Source of the DNA: Pelomonas sp. Root1444
GTDB taxonomy: Bacteria > Pseudomonadota > Gammaproteobacteria > Burkholderiales > Burkholderiaceae_C
Direction: 5' to 3'
NCBI RefSeq assembly: GCF_001426885.1
Contig: NZ_LMFP01000001.1
Coordinates: 583,669 to 647,668, forward strand
Length of the DNA stretch: 64,000 nucleotides
Part shown: in pieces, positions 16,806 through 25,021 of the stretch
Position numbering within the stretch: position 1 is the first letter of the stretch
How the letters are laid out: the number at the start of each line of letters is the position of its first letter
Notes under the pieces: model-generated
Databases searched by the model: none
What the model was told of the DNA's origin: nothing
The model's input: the letters and a program-made list of their open reading frames with translations, nothing else
Position numbers and translations under genes: made by a program

Positions 16806-16880
16806 GGTCAATCTCCCCCTTTGCACACTTTTGTGAACGCTGCGGCGGGCGAGGAACAACCGCGCCCAGAGGGGATGCAA

Positions 16881-16964
16881 ATGACGCGAAGGCAGGTGCT
16901 TCTCGTGCTTGGCGGGACCGGGGACGCCACCGCCATTGGTGCCGTCACGAACGGTGGTGCTTGA
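16881..16964 (+). CDS. 27-residue leader ORF coupled to tnsA
   Basis: Reads MTRRQVLLVLGGTGDATAIG and ends GAVTNGGA. GAGGGG lies six bases before its ATG. Its TGA overlaps the tnsA ATG (TGATG), so a ribosome finishing it can restart on tnsA, which otherwise has a poor Shine-Dalgarno sequence. No family recognised. Likely a translational-coupling leader that tunes TnsA dosage. Confidence 0.55.
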   Translation: MTRRQVLLVLGGTGDATAIGAVTNGGA

Positions 16965-17932
16965 TGGCTCAGTTCAAGATTACCGAGGCCAGGCTACGCA
17001 CGATCAAGCAGCGTCAATGGAAAGACCGGTGGGGTTCTGACTACGTGGCGGGGATCTGGGCCGACCCAAAGGAGGCCCCGGGCATCAGCACGGGATCGAT
17101 CCTGCGGCCTGCCAAGGTGGGACTGCGCGAGTTTCATACCCTTAGCTCTGCTGAAACCTTCGCATCGCTTCTTGTCCTGATGCACCCGAACTGCTGGGAA
17201 GTGCAAGAGCAGCGAATCATGTATCCGCTGCCGCGGCCGCACCTGTTGTTCGGACACCCCAGGGCGAGCGGGCTTCCACTCAAGCAGTTCGCCGGGTCGA
17301 TCGAGATCGCGGATCGCCTCGGCCTCAAGCATCCAAAGGTGCGAATTCGGCTTGGCCCAAAACCGCAAGACTGGCCGATCGCGCCGTTTCCCTATTTCAG
17401 CGACTTGCTCGCTTACATGGAGGACGCACAAGGCCCGTACGTGGTCAACATCTCGGTCAAGAGCAAGTTATCTGACTTCAGGCGTAAGGGGCCGAAGACG
17501 TCCAGAAGCAGAGCTAATGAAGACGACCCTGGGACGGTAGCTAGGCAACAACTTGAAGAGAACTACTACGCTTCTGCTGGAATTCGAACGCAGCCCATCG
17601 GGCGTGACCAGATGCCAGACGACTTGTGTTGGAATCTGCGAGACCTCTTCCTGGACGACACCTATCCGCTCGAGGCGACTGATGCTCAGCGTCGGGAAGT
17701 CATTGAGATCTGGCGGGACGCAATTGGTCGCGATCTACCGGCGTACGTGTTCGCCCGAAAGATTGCAAGTAAGTGTGGCGTGCCAGAGCGCGAAGCCACG
17801 GCGATTCTCCGGCAGTCCATATGGCGCCGCGACCTGCGTGTCGACTTGTTCCGTCCCATCTTGATGACCGACCCATTGCGACCCGAGGTGGACGACGTTT
17901 TTGTGCGCTTCGCTGCGTGGTTTTCAAGGTAG
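16964..17932 (+). CDS. tnsA: TnsA-like transposon endonuclease
   Basis: 322 residues. TnsA cuts the 5' strand at each transposon end so that cut-and-paste transposition occurs. The recognisable nuclease core is the AETFASLLVLMHPNCWEVQEQ region, then Asp in PYFSDLLAYMED and the terminal strand VVNISVK, matching the E-D-K order of TnsA. A winged-helix-like C-terminal part (about 190-320) includes EREATAILRQSIWRRDLRVDL. It starts an operon tnsA-tnsB-tnsC with a 6-bp gap to tnsB. The presence of TnsA argues for cut-and-paste rather than replicative movement. Confidence 0.85.
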   Translation: MAQFKITEARLRTIKQRQWKDRWGSDYVAGIWADPKEAPGISTGSILRPAKVGLREFHTLSSAETFASLLVLMHPNCWEVQEQRIMYPLPRPHLLFGHPRASGLPLKQFAGSIEIADRLGLKHPKVRIRLGPKPQDWPIAPFPYFSDLLAYMEDAQGPYVVNISVKSKLSDFRRKGPKTSRSRANEDDPGTVARQQLEENYYASAGIRTQPIGRDQMPDDLCWNLRDLFLDDTYPLEATDAQRREVIEIWRDAIGRDLPAYVFARKIASKCGVPEREATAILRQSIWRRDLRVDLFRPILMTDPLRPEVDDVFVRFAAWFSR

Positions 17933-17938
17933 GCCGAC

Positions 17939-19987
17939 GTGTTCGTGGGACTCCAATTCGAAGCTCCGAATGGCTATGGGTCTTTTCGGCAGGGGGTTCG
18001 CTACTACTTCGCAGGGGACAGATCCGATGGCAGCGTTCTCATCGTCTGGTTCGCCCGTCACAAGAAGCAGTGGCGCGCGCATGTGCTCATGCCATCCAGG
18101 GCGGACTTCGAGTCTTGGATCACGGGCGATGCCCCTGTGCTCAAACGTCTTGCCGTTCAGTACCGACTGCCGCCGTGGCTGCAAGAAAACGAAGGCTTGG
18201 ATTTCGCTGCCCTCGAGGAGCGAAGGTACAAAAAGAAGAGAAGGTCGTATCAGGGGCAGGCCGAGGATCGACTGTTCAAGATCGCTCCAGCGCTAGCTAA
18301 AGCAATGCAAATATTGGGTGCAGAAGACCCACTACGTGAAATCGCAGCAAGTGCAAAGGAACTGGCAAACCCCTCGTCGGCTCATCCGCATCGCCTGCAA
18401 GTGTGGTTCTTCGCTTACATGCTCCACGGCCAAGACCTGTGGGCTCTGAAGCAGCCGACGCTTGGCTACACAGGGACGTGGGACCGCCGTGATGATGCGC
18501 ATAAGGAGAAAAAGTATGGCCGTCCTCCACTAGCTGGCACCTGCTTCGGATCGTCGTCAGCTCCAATGCGAGACCGGATCGTAAAAGCGTACCTCACCTA
18601 CGCGTCAGAAGGTGTGACGATGACGTCCATTCACAGAACAGCTTTGTTGGATAAATGGGGCTGCAAGGCGCTTGAGGTTGACGGGGTCCACACATACGTC
18701 CACCCACAGAACAAGCCGTTTCCCTCCTACGGGCAGTTTCGATCGGTAGTGGTCGGAGAGCTTGGCCTCGACCAGGTTCAGCTGAAGCTCTACGGTGCGC
18801 CTCGAATTCGTTTAAAGGCGCCAATTGAGAACGGCAACTACACACAGCAATACGCCAACATCCTGGAGGGGCTCGAGGTCGACGCGTACTACACAGAACG
18901 CCCGACATCCATGTTCTCGAGCGATCCTGGGGAGCCGCTTTCAGTTGCTCGAGGAATATGCGTCAAAACGGGCAGTGTCGTTGGCGTCGGCTTCTCACTA
19001 GGTGCCGAAGATGGTGAGGCATACAGATCCATGCTGTTCTGTATGGCGGCGCCCAAGTCGTACATTGCCTGGCTCTACGGAATCCCTGAGGGGCATCTCA
19101 ACTGGATCATGCAGGGGCTTCCGCCCAACTTCGTTTCTGACCGCGGGCCTGGTGGCCATCGAAAGGTAGCGGAACGACTGCAGCAAGCGTTTCCGATCAA
19201 ATCAATCGTGGGCTCCTATGCCGGGCAGTCAAAGGCTTGTGCCGAGTCCAGTCATCCGCGTGATGTCAAGCTCGAAGGCGCGCCCAAGTACAAGCAAAGT
19301 GAACTGAATGCAATTCAGATGGCGAAGCGCGAGCTGTATCGCGCAGCCAGCGACAACCATTCAAGCAACATTGCCCCGCGGTTGACAGATCAGGAGATCG
19401 TCGACTTTCGCAAGGAAGGGCGAGTTGCGACTCCGCACCACTACTGGCAGTACCTCGATCAACGCTGTCGAACCCACGCTCGGAGCCTTCCTCTAGAAGA
19501 AGCTGTACGCGCTTTCTGGACCCCCATCAAGTTAACTGTAGACCGCTATGGCGTTCGGCACCGGCATCGGCACTATTCGTCTGAATCGTTCGTCGCGTCG
19601 GACTTGCATAGGAAACTGGCCGGTCGGGTGGATACGGTGGAGGTTCAAGGCTACATGCTCAGCCTGGTTGTGCGCTGCATCTGGGTTGAGCATGACGGAC
19701 GTCTCTTCCAGGTTGAGGCGGATTCAAGATCGCGGATAGACAAAGACGACTTGAATGTCTCCGACGCAGACCTTGCGCACGTTAAGGGAGAGCGTGCGGC
19801 CCTCGAGTCCAGCACTCGCATCAGTGCCTCGGCGGCAGCAGCGAAAGCCGAGAGTGAGTTCTCCGAAACTACGGGCAAAAGTTGGCACGCGGGAGGACTT
19901 CGCAATGGTGTGCCGAAGAGGGTGAGTGGAACGGCCGCTCACGAGTCGCAGGTCATCAAAGGCAAATCTAGGAGGAGAGCAGCATGA
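17939..19987 (+). CDS. tnsB: TnsB-like DDE transposase
   Basis: 682 residues. The catalytic DDE triad of the integrase-core fold is visible as Asp in LEVDAYYTERP, Asp in FVSDRGPGGHRK and Glu in KACAESSHPRDVKLEG. N-terminal helix-turn-helix regions would bind the end repeats at 141-236; a mu-C-like beta domain (VDRYGVRHRHRHYSSESF) follows the core. It cuts 3' ends and joins them to the target. GTG start at 17939 after AAGGTAGG. Overlaps tnsC by 4 bp (ATGA). The catalytic residues are intact, so the element could be mobile. Confidence 0.92.
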   Translation: MFVGLQFEAPNGYGSFRQGVRYYFAGDRSDGSVLIVWFARHKKQWRAHVLMPSRADFESWITGDAPVLKRLAVQYRLPPWLQENEGLDFAALEERRYKKKRRSYQGQAEDRLFKIAPALAKAMQILGAEDPLREIAASAKELANPSSAHPHRLQVWFFAYMLHGQDLWALKQPTLGYTGTWDRRDDAHKEKKYGRPPLAGTCFGSSSAPMRDRIVKAYLTYASEGVTMTSIHRTALLDKWGCKALEVDGVHTYVHPQNKPFPSYGQFRSVVVGELGLDQVQLKLYGAPRIRLKAPIENGNYTQQYANILEGLEVDAYYTERPTSMFSSDPGEPLSVARGICVKTGSVVGVGFSLGAEDGEAYRSMLFCMAAPKSYIAWLYGIPEGHLNWIMQGLPPNFVSDRGPGGHRKVAERLQQAFPIKSIVGSYAGQSKACAESSHPRDVKLEGAPKYKQSELNAIQMAKRELYRAASDNHSSNIAPRLTDQEIVDFRKEGRVATPHHYWQYLDQRCRTHARSLPLEEAVRAFWTPIKLTVDRYGVRHRHRHYSSESFVASDLHRKLAGRVDTVEVQGYMLSLVVRCIWVEHDGRLFQVEADSRSRIDKDDLNVSDADLAHVKGERAALESSTRISASAAAAKAESEFSETTGKSWHAGGLRNGVPKRVSGTAAHESQVIKGKSRRRAA

Positions 19988-21336
19988 ACGCCATGCCCCT
20001 TGTAGGCCGATATGCGACTGATCTGACCGATGACGATATAGATCGCGCCGTCAATATTGCGCCGGTTCGAATAGAGCTGCATGGAAACGACGCGAATAGG
20101 TTGGCGGACCTGCTGGACGGTACCTTGCGGCGCATCTTCAAGGCAGATCGCCAAGTCAGATCCATCATCCGCTACTTACTGTCAGCGGCGCGGGCGCATG
20201 CGGAGATACATCTGGCGACCGAGAAGGCCTATTTGGCCGGCTTGTATGGGAGGCATCCTTGGGGACACGTCATGACCCCTGCGATCTGCCTAACGGGACT
20301 AGGAGGCGTTGGGAAATCGGACCTCTTCCATGCTTTAGCTCGATTACTCGGTCCGGCGATCGCGTTTGCCGTCGCTGGCCATTCCAATCTGAAGTCGTCA
20401 CCGCTGTGGCAGTTGAACGCCTCGGAAGGCCTTGGGATCAATGCGTTGTTGCGGCCCCACGTAATCCACGAGGGTGGTGTGAACGATGCGGCGGTGATCA
20501 GCGCCAAGGATATGCGGTCGCCCCGTCTTGTTCACCTTGCAAGTCGAACGTCGTGGCGAGATGGCGCGTGCCTGATGGTCGCAGATGAACTTCAGCATGT
20601 CTCGTTCGGCGCGGATTCCAATGCTCAGGTGACGGCGCTTCTCATCAAGCTCCTGCAAATCGGCCCACGCGTTGCTTTCGGCGCTAACTTCAGCTTGCTT
20701 CACAAGTTGCTCAGACGAAAACAGGAGGACCACCAGCGCCTGTTGACTCGCCCGCTACTGATGGAGCCGATGTCCGTCGATGATGAGGACTTTTCTGCCT
20801 ACGTGCGAGTCGTCATCGGCGTTGCCCCGGAGTTTCTTGTCTTTGACCCCAGGCAACACCAGGAACAACTTCACCTCTATACGTTCGGAATCAAGAGGCT
20901 AGTCGTTGAACTTGTTGTGCTTGCCTTTCGGTTGGCGCGGTCAAAGAACAGGAAGGCGACCGTCGGAGGTCAAGAGCTTCTTGCTGCATATCGCCATTTT
21001 GATTACTCAGCGAACCGGGAGGCCGTCGAACTGCTGCATCGACAGGCGATCCAAAAGCAGATGCTTCGGGAAGACCTGTGGTGCCCCTTGGCTGGAGTTG
21101 AGCCGATCACCCAGTCCCCATCGAATGTCGTAGATGCTGACGCCGCAATCCAGCATTTCGAACGTCGTGTTGAAGAGGCTCTTCTGGATGCTGCCCTTGG
21201 ACCCAAGGCGAAAGGCGAGAGCCCCCAGGAAACGCGAGTTCGCAAGAGAAGCACGGCAGTTGTTACGCCGATTCGCGCGGGGAAGGCAACGAAGGAAGAC
21301 CTGATTGCCGGCGCCAACGCGTGGAACGACCTGTGA
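19984..21336 (+). CDS. tnsC: TnsC-like AAA+ regulator ATPase
   Basis: 450 residues. Walker A is GLGGVGKSD and Walker B is CLMVADELQHVSFG, both standard for TnsC/TniB AAA+ proteins; sensor-like residues follow around VAFGANFSLLHK. TnsC polymerises on target DNA, connects TniQ/TnsD to TnsAB and confers target immunity. The C-terminal 100 residues are charged and variable, as expected for TnsA/TnsB contact tails. Starts by overlapping the tnsB stop. About 270 bp without recognisable genes separates it from the H-NS gene. Confidence 0.9.
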   Translation: MNAMPLVGRYATDLTDDDIDRAVNIAPVRIELHGNDANRLADLLDGTLRRIFKADRQVRSIIRYLLSAARAHAEIHLATEKAYLAGLYGRHPWGHVMTPAICLTGLGGVGKSDLFHALARLLGPAIAFAVAGHSNLKSSPLWQLNASEGLGINALLRPHVIHEGGVNDAAVISAKDMRSPRLVHLASRTSWRDGACLMVADELQHVSFGADSNAQVTALLIKLLQIGPRVAFGANFSLLHKLLRRKQEDHQRLLTRPLLMEPMSVDDEDFSAYVRVVIGVAPEFLVFDPRQHQEQLHLYTFGIKRLVVELVVLAFRLARSKNRKATVGGQELLAAYRHFDYSANREAVELLHRQAIQKQMLREDLWCPLAGVEPITQSPSNVVDADAAIQHFERRVEEALLDAALGPKAKGESPQETRVRKRSTAVVTPIRAGKATKEDLIAGANAWNDL

Positions 21337-21603
21337 TCATTGCCGAACCTCGCATGACAACGAAGTCCAGGTTGAACAGTCACACGTCGGCCGGGACCTT
21401 TTCGTCTACACGCCTCTCGAAATCTAAACGTCCAGACTCGTTCCCAAGCGATTGCACCTCATCTCCAGGCTGAACTTCTGGTCGAAGGACGCCCTTCGGC
21501 ATCTGCAGTTTCAGCCCCAACACTCTCGACTCCGGTGTTTGCGGTATTGTCCCGCCCTGTGACTGCATTCACCATCATCACAAAACCGATTGGAGTTCAT
21601 CAA

Positions 21604-22095
21604 ATGGCCAAGTCCCTTACCAGCATCCTGTCCCAGATCGAGCGCCTGCAAAAGGAAGCCGCGGCCATTCAGTCTGAAATTGTCACACGCATACGCAAGG
21701 ACATCGCCAAGTACGGGCTGACAGCTGACCAGTTGTTCAGTGCTGCAGGCGGCGTGAAACAGGCACGTGCAAAGCCTGGCACCAGGAATACCAAAGTTGC
21801 TAAACCGCCGAAGTACGGCGACAGCGCAGGCAACACCTGGGGCGGCATGGGCAAGCGCCCTCAATGGATCCGCCAGGCACTTGCTGCGGGCAAGGCGCTG
21901 GAGGACTTTCTGATCGTCAAGTCGACTCCATCGACGCCCAGCAATGCGAAGGCGCCCAAGGCTGTCGCCCCCAGGAAGGGCAAGGCTAAGCCCGCGGTGG
22001 CAGCCAAGCCAGCCGCCAAGAGCCGTGCTGCGGCGAAGCCAATCCCTCCGCGCAAGTCGCGAACCAAGGCTGCTGAAGCGTCGGCCCAAGCTTGA
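21604..22095 (+). CDS. H-NS family nucleoid protein
   Basis: 163 residues. The N-terminal coiled coil (SILSQIERLQKEAAAIQSEI) gives dimerisation. The DNA-binding C-terminal signature is KYGDSAGNTWGGMGKRPQWI, with the typical W-G-GK-P-W pattern. After it comes a Lys/Ala/Pro-rich tail of about 60 residues that resembles histone H1-like tails. A transposon-borne H-NS can silence the AT-rich cargo promoters and lower the cost of carriage. Separate transcription unit downstream of tnsC. Confidence 0.9.
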   Translation: MAKSLTSILSQIERLQKEAAAIQSEIVTRIRKDIAKYGLTADQLFSAAGGVKQARAKPGTRNTKVAKPPKYGDSAGNTWGGMGKRPQWIRQALAAGKALEDFLIVKSTPSTPSNAKAPKAVAPRKGKAKPAVAAKPAAKSRAAAKPIPPRKSRTKAAEASAQA

Positions 22096-22194
22096 CCCTT
22101 TCTATAAGTGTTTTCCCTTGGTGCTTTTGCGCCTCCGCCTATGCCGAAAGTGCGATGCCCAGTCGGTCCGAGCACAGGTCCGACGCCTGCGTTG

Positions 22195-22225
22195 AAGTCG
22201 CAACTTGACATGAAAGTCGCAACTT
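22195..22225 (+). repeat. Tandem AAGTCGCAACTT repeats
   Basis: The 12-mer AAGTCGCAACTT occurs at 22195-22206 and 22214-22225, 19 bp apart. They lie just before the hypothetical gene at 22241. They do not match the glmS-proximal repeats, so they are more likely a regulatory site than the other transposon end. Confidence 0.5.
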
Positions 22226-22240
22226 AAAGGGGGGCAGTGC

Positions 22241-22564
22241 ATGAAATTGCTGGCTCCGATTGGGTTCACGCAGTCCCCTTCCGTCGCGACGCTGCACGCG
22301 TGGTCAGTGTGGGAGGTGGTGGACGACGACAACAGCGTCGTTCGATTGGTCGTGGGTTGGATAAAGCCGACTAGGCTCCGGATCACAAGCCCAATAGATC
22401 GGTTTGAGGGAGGAGAGGTGGTGACCAGGTCCGGCAGCGTCTATAGGCTGGTGGGGACCTGCGCGAGCCCGGAGGAATTGGAAGACCAAAAGGCTCGCCG
22501 TAACGTGCTGCTGGGCGGCCGCGATGCAGTGGATGTGACTGCCACTTACGCCGGGGCCCGCTAG
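22241..22564 (+). CDS. Hypothetical protein, 107 residues
   Basis: Starts MKLLAPIGFT after an AAGGGGGGCAG Shine-Dalgarno. The middle has WSVWEVVDDD, VVGWIKPTRLRITSPIDRF and TRSGSVYRLVG, ending in a charged helix. The pattern of alternating short strands with SGxVYRLVG recalls small hypothetical proteins often found in Burkholderia mobile DNA; I cannot give a function. It is the last gene of the transposon segment, directly after two copies of a 12-bp repeat that may be its operator. Confidence 0.55.
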   Translation: MKLLAPIGFTQSPSVATLHAWSVWEVVDDDNSVVRLVVGWIKPTRLRITSPIDRFEGGEVVTRSGSVYRLVGTCASPEELEDQKARRNVLLGGRDAVDVTATYAGAR

Positions 22565-22590
22565 TGGCGTCTGCTCGTAGTCTGTCAGGT

Positions 22591-22634
22591 GACATCCAGT
22601 ACTGGCCCCCCTGACGACATCCAGAACTGACCCC
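22591..22634 (+). repeat. IS21-like end repeats
   Basis: GACATCCAGTACTGGCCCC (22591-22609) and GACATCCAGAACTGACCCC (22616-22634) differ at two of 19 positions and are 25 bp apart. Multiple spaced repeats of this style occur at IS21-family ends. No istA or istB gene is nearby, so this is a remnant or solo end at the presumed right border of the Tn7-like element. Confidence 0.5.
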
Positions 22635-22728
22635 TTCATTAGAAGGAGGCCCGCACGACGGACGTTGTTAATGATCCTTCCCGCGTCATCGATGGAGGAA
22701 GGGACCGAACGAGGGAAGTAGGCGAACG

Positions 22729-23487
22729 CTACGTGGGCTCTCGACGCCGGCGCTCGGCCGCGAGTCGATCCATCTCCTGATCGCCTATCTCCCGCGTCCG
22801 GTCCCGCTCTGCTTGCTCTGCCTCGGCGTTTATGCGCGCCTGGCGGTAGGCCTCAGCCGATTCCTTGGTGATCTGATCCTGCCGTTCGATCCAAGCCGAG
22901 ATCTGCTTGTCATAGACGGAGAAGACGAGCCCAAGCACCGTGAAGCCAGCCAGGCCAGCAACTGCATACAGCCACCAGCGCATGTGCTGACTGACTCGCG
23001 CCCGAAAGTCCCGAGGCGCCTCCACGCGATCCTGCGACCACAAGCCCTGCCGCGCCCGCTGAGCTTCGGACAGGGCGGACTGGTACCGCTCGCGGTCGGG
23101 CTGGTTCTGCGCATCGAAGTAGTCGCGCCAGGCCAGCCCGCGGCGAACCAACTCGAGGTTCACGACGTGGCCATGTGGCTCGACCACCTCGACTATGGCG
23201 ATGCCGTCTTGGTGCCTCCCGCGAATCTGTGCCGTCACTTGTCGGCCAAGCACCATGGCAGACAGGGCTGATTGCGCTTCATCGGCGAAGGGCTGACCCC
23301 GCTCGGGCGCGTCGATGAAGGCCAGGCGCAACTGGTGTTCACGCTGGCGGGCGTCGACCAGCGTGATGACGCCGCCACCCACGACGCCAATGACCTGACC
23401 GTGCAGCGGCTCGTCCGCCCATGCCGGCACCGCAAAGCCAAGGCCCATCGCGCAAACCACGGCAAGAAGTCGGACAAGCTCAATCAT
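22729..23487 (-). CDS. Thermonuclease-like secreted/membrane protein
   Basis: 252 residues. A signal peptide (VRLLAVVCAMGLGFAVPAWA) is followed by a staphylococcal-nuclease-like domain: GQVIGVVGGGVITLVD, IDAPERGQPF, a HGHVVNLELVRRGLAW segment and SEAQRARQGLW at its end. The family arginines are partly preserved (DAPERG). A transmembrane helix (LYAVAGLAGFTVLGLVF) and a charged coiled tail follow. It is probably exported and membrane-anchored. The neighbour upstream at 23517 is on the same strand, 30 bp away, so the pair may be an operon. SNase-fold proteins of this kind are common in conjugative and accessory DNA. Confidence 0.82.
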   Translation of the reverse strand: MIELVRLLAVVCAMGLGFAVPAWADEPLHGQVIGVVGGGVITLVDARQREHQLRLAFIDAPERGQPFADEAQSALSAMVLGRQVTAQIRGRHQDGIAIVEVVEPHGHVVNLELVRRGLAWRDYFDAQNQPDRERYQSALSEAQRARQGLWSQDRVEAPRDFRARVSQHMRWWLYAVAGLAGFTVLGLVFSVYDKQISAWIERQDQITKESAEAYRQARINAEAEQAERDRTREIGDQEMDRLAAERRRREPT

Positions 23488-23516
23488 CACTTCTCCTCTG
23501 AACGGTGAAGGACCGC

Positions 23517-24395
23517 TCAACGCTTGGTTCCGACGATCAAGTCGCGCAGCACCCGTTTAGCGAGCTCCGGCTCCCCATTGGCGGCCAACGCGATCATTTC
23601 ATTCAGCAGCGCCTCCACAAAACCCGGATCGTCCTTGGCACGCGTCGTCACGGCCAGTTTGGCATCGGTCGTCAAGCGCCCTTCGAAGTCCTGAAGCACC
23701 TCTTCGGGCAGCGGGTCATCAAAGTTGGCGGGTACATCCAACTTCCCGCTCAGCATTCCTATGGCGCGGCGCTTTCGAGCTGCATCGACTTTGGCTCTCA
23801 ACTTTCCGATGACTTCTTCGGCCGGGATCCAGTCGCCCGCGGCGATAGAGCGCTTGATGGCCTCTCGGCCGCGCCGCTCGAACTCGGCCTGGCGCCGCAG
23901 GCGTTGCCTTTCGGCCCACTCGAGTCGTCGGTACTCCCGACGGATGCCCCTTACGGCGCCGGTCAGCGGCGCGAAGTAGAACCGAACGCTGTGGCCGAAG
24001 AAGGCTTGGAGCGAGGACAACCGCCGCCGAGGCGCTGGCGGCTCATTGAGTGGCCTGCGCTCTTGAACTTGCACGTCGTCCGGCTCTTGCCGCGAAGCGT
24101 CCGCAGCATTCGGAAACTCGCCGCCATGCCGATCCAGGTCGAACAGACCAAGGCTCTTGGCGTTCGGGTCGTCGATCCGCAGCCACGGTCCGAGAACGTC
24201 CTTGAGGCAATGCTGGCACAGGTCGACCTGGACGTGGTTGCCATCGCCAAAGATGGAGGCGTAGCCTGCCTGCTGGTTGATGCTGACGAACTCTTGAAAC
24301 TCCAGTTCCGTATCGCCCACCTCAGCCAGGCGGTCGCAGCGATCACACCGGATCTGCTTGACGAAGGACGCTGGTCGCACATCTTTGATCTGCAT
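23517..24395 (-). CDS. Hypothetical protein with N-terminal zinc ribbon
   Basis: 292 residues. The N-terminal 60 residues hold two CxxC pairs, IRCDRCDRL and DLCQHCLKDVLGPWLRI, spaced as a zinc ribbon, with FGDGNHVQVDLC before the second pair. The rest is charged and helical with WAERQRLRRQAEFERRGREA, then a run ending VLRDLIVG. I do not recognise a family for the C-terminal part. Start at 24395 gives MQIKDVRP. It precedes the nuclease-like gene by 30 bp on the same strand. Zinc-ribbon proteins in accessory regions often bind DNA or metals; the role here is unknown. Confidence 0.6.
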   Translation of the reverse strand: MQIKDVRPASFVKQIRCDRCDRLAEVGDTELEFQEFVSINQQAGYASIFGDGNHVQVDLCQHCLKDVLGPWLRIDDPNAKSLGLFDLDRHGGEFPNAADASRQEPDDVQVQERRPLNEPPAPRRRLSSLQAFFGHSVRFYFAPLTGAVRGIRREYRRLEWAERQRLRRQAEFERRGREAIKRSIAAGDWIPAEEVIGKLRAKVDAARKRRAIGMLSGKLDVPANFDDPLPEEVLQDFEGRLTTDAKLAVTTRAKDDPGFVEALLNEMIALAANGEPELAKRVLRDLIVGTKR

Positions 24396-24634
24396 GGGGA
24401 CTCCGAGGACTTGATGTCTGGCGGCACGGCTATGCGGAGGCGCCTCCTCCGCAGGCACGTGAGACCTGCGCACACTCGACGGGCGCCACCTTCTACGGCA
24501 AGATGCATCATAAACATCAGGTAAATCAACAACTTAACGTACTTCTCCAGTATGGATTCGATACTTAATGCACCCACTGTGCGGAGCCCCTGCGCGAGCA
24601 CGCTCGGTGATGCAGGACACCAACTGGAGTGGAC

Positions 24635-25008
24635 ATGACTGACTTGATCGTGCTGCCGCCACCGAAGCGCACGCGCTCTCGGCGGCTCCGCAAGAAGCTG
24701 CGCATCGGCGAGTTCCAGACCCTGGGCTTCGATTACGAACTGACATGGCAGGCGCCGCCGTCGATCGAGCTGCAGGATCGGTTCATCGACCAACTGCTCG
24801 AGCAGGTCATCGAGCCGCGCGCGCTGAGTCTGGGAGGGGGGTCAACTGTGGCTTCGTGGCCGCGCGACGGGGCAGTGTCACGGAGGCCGATCGCGAAGCC
24901 TTCGACAGCTGGATTCGCAACTGGCCCGACATCGCCAAGTCCGAGATCGGACACCTGCGGGACGCCTGGTATGACGAGGCACCCGGTGCGCCGCCCCATT
25001 CCCCGTAG
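24635..25008 (+). pseudogene. yggL: yggL homologue with a G-tract frameshift
   Basis: The first part reads MTDLIVLPPPKRTRSRRLRK and LRIGEFQTLGFDYELTW as in the YggL/DUF469 family. The family C-terminus continues one frame over as VNCGFVAARRGSVTEADREA, then WPDIAKSEIGHLRDAWYDE. The break lies in the run GGGAGGGGGG at about 24832-24841; adding one G would restore a complete YggL of about 120 residues. It can be a real decay event, phase variation or a base-calling error. YggL is a small ribosome-associated protein family of unclear role. Confidence 0.8.
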
Positions 25009-25021
25009 ACATCACACACAT

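Larger units (their letters stand above)
105..22640. mobile_element. Tn7-like transposon at glmS carrying a defence island
   Basis: The left boundary lies between the glmS stop at 104 and the repeat array at 141-236. The transposition genes tnsA, tnsB, tnsC, a TnsD-like gene and a second TniQ-family gene lie at 13.4-21.3 kb, followed by an H-NS gene. Between glmS and these genes is about 13 kb of cargo: a ubiquitin-like operon, a toxin-antitoxin pair and a Type I restriction system. The right boundary is not resolved. I place it provisionally near 22.6 kb, where gene content changes and IS-like repeats occur. Terminal TGT and ACA bases and the 5-bp target duplication could not be assigned by eye. 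In Tn7 the tns genes start next to the glmS-proximal end; here cargo separates them, which is unusual. Confidence 0.8.

Noticed and set aside
13452..21336. CRISPR-associated Tn7 (CAST)
   Set aside because: No cas genes and no repeat-spacer array were seen; a TnsD-like protein and the glmS position explain targeting.
21380..21568. 62-codon minus-strand frame between tnsC and H-NS
   Set aside because: No start signal, no family and unusual composition; treated as non-coding.
22195..22225. The AAGTCGCAACTT pair as the right transposon end
   Set aside because: It does not match the TGTC-type repeats near glmS, and two copies are too few for a TnsB array.
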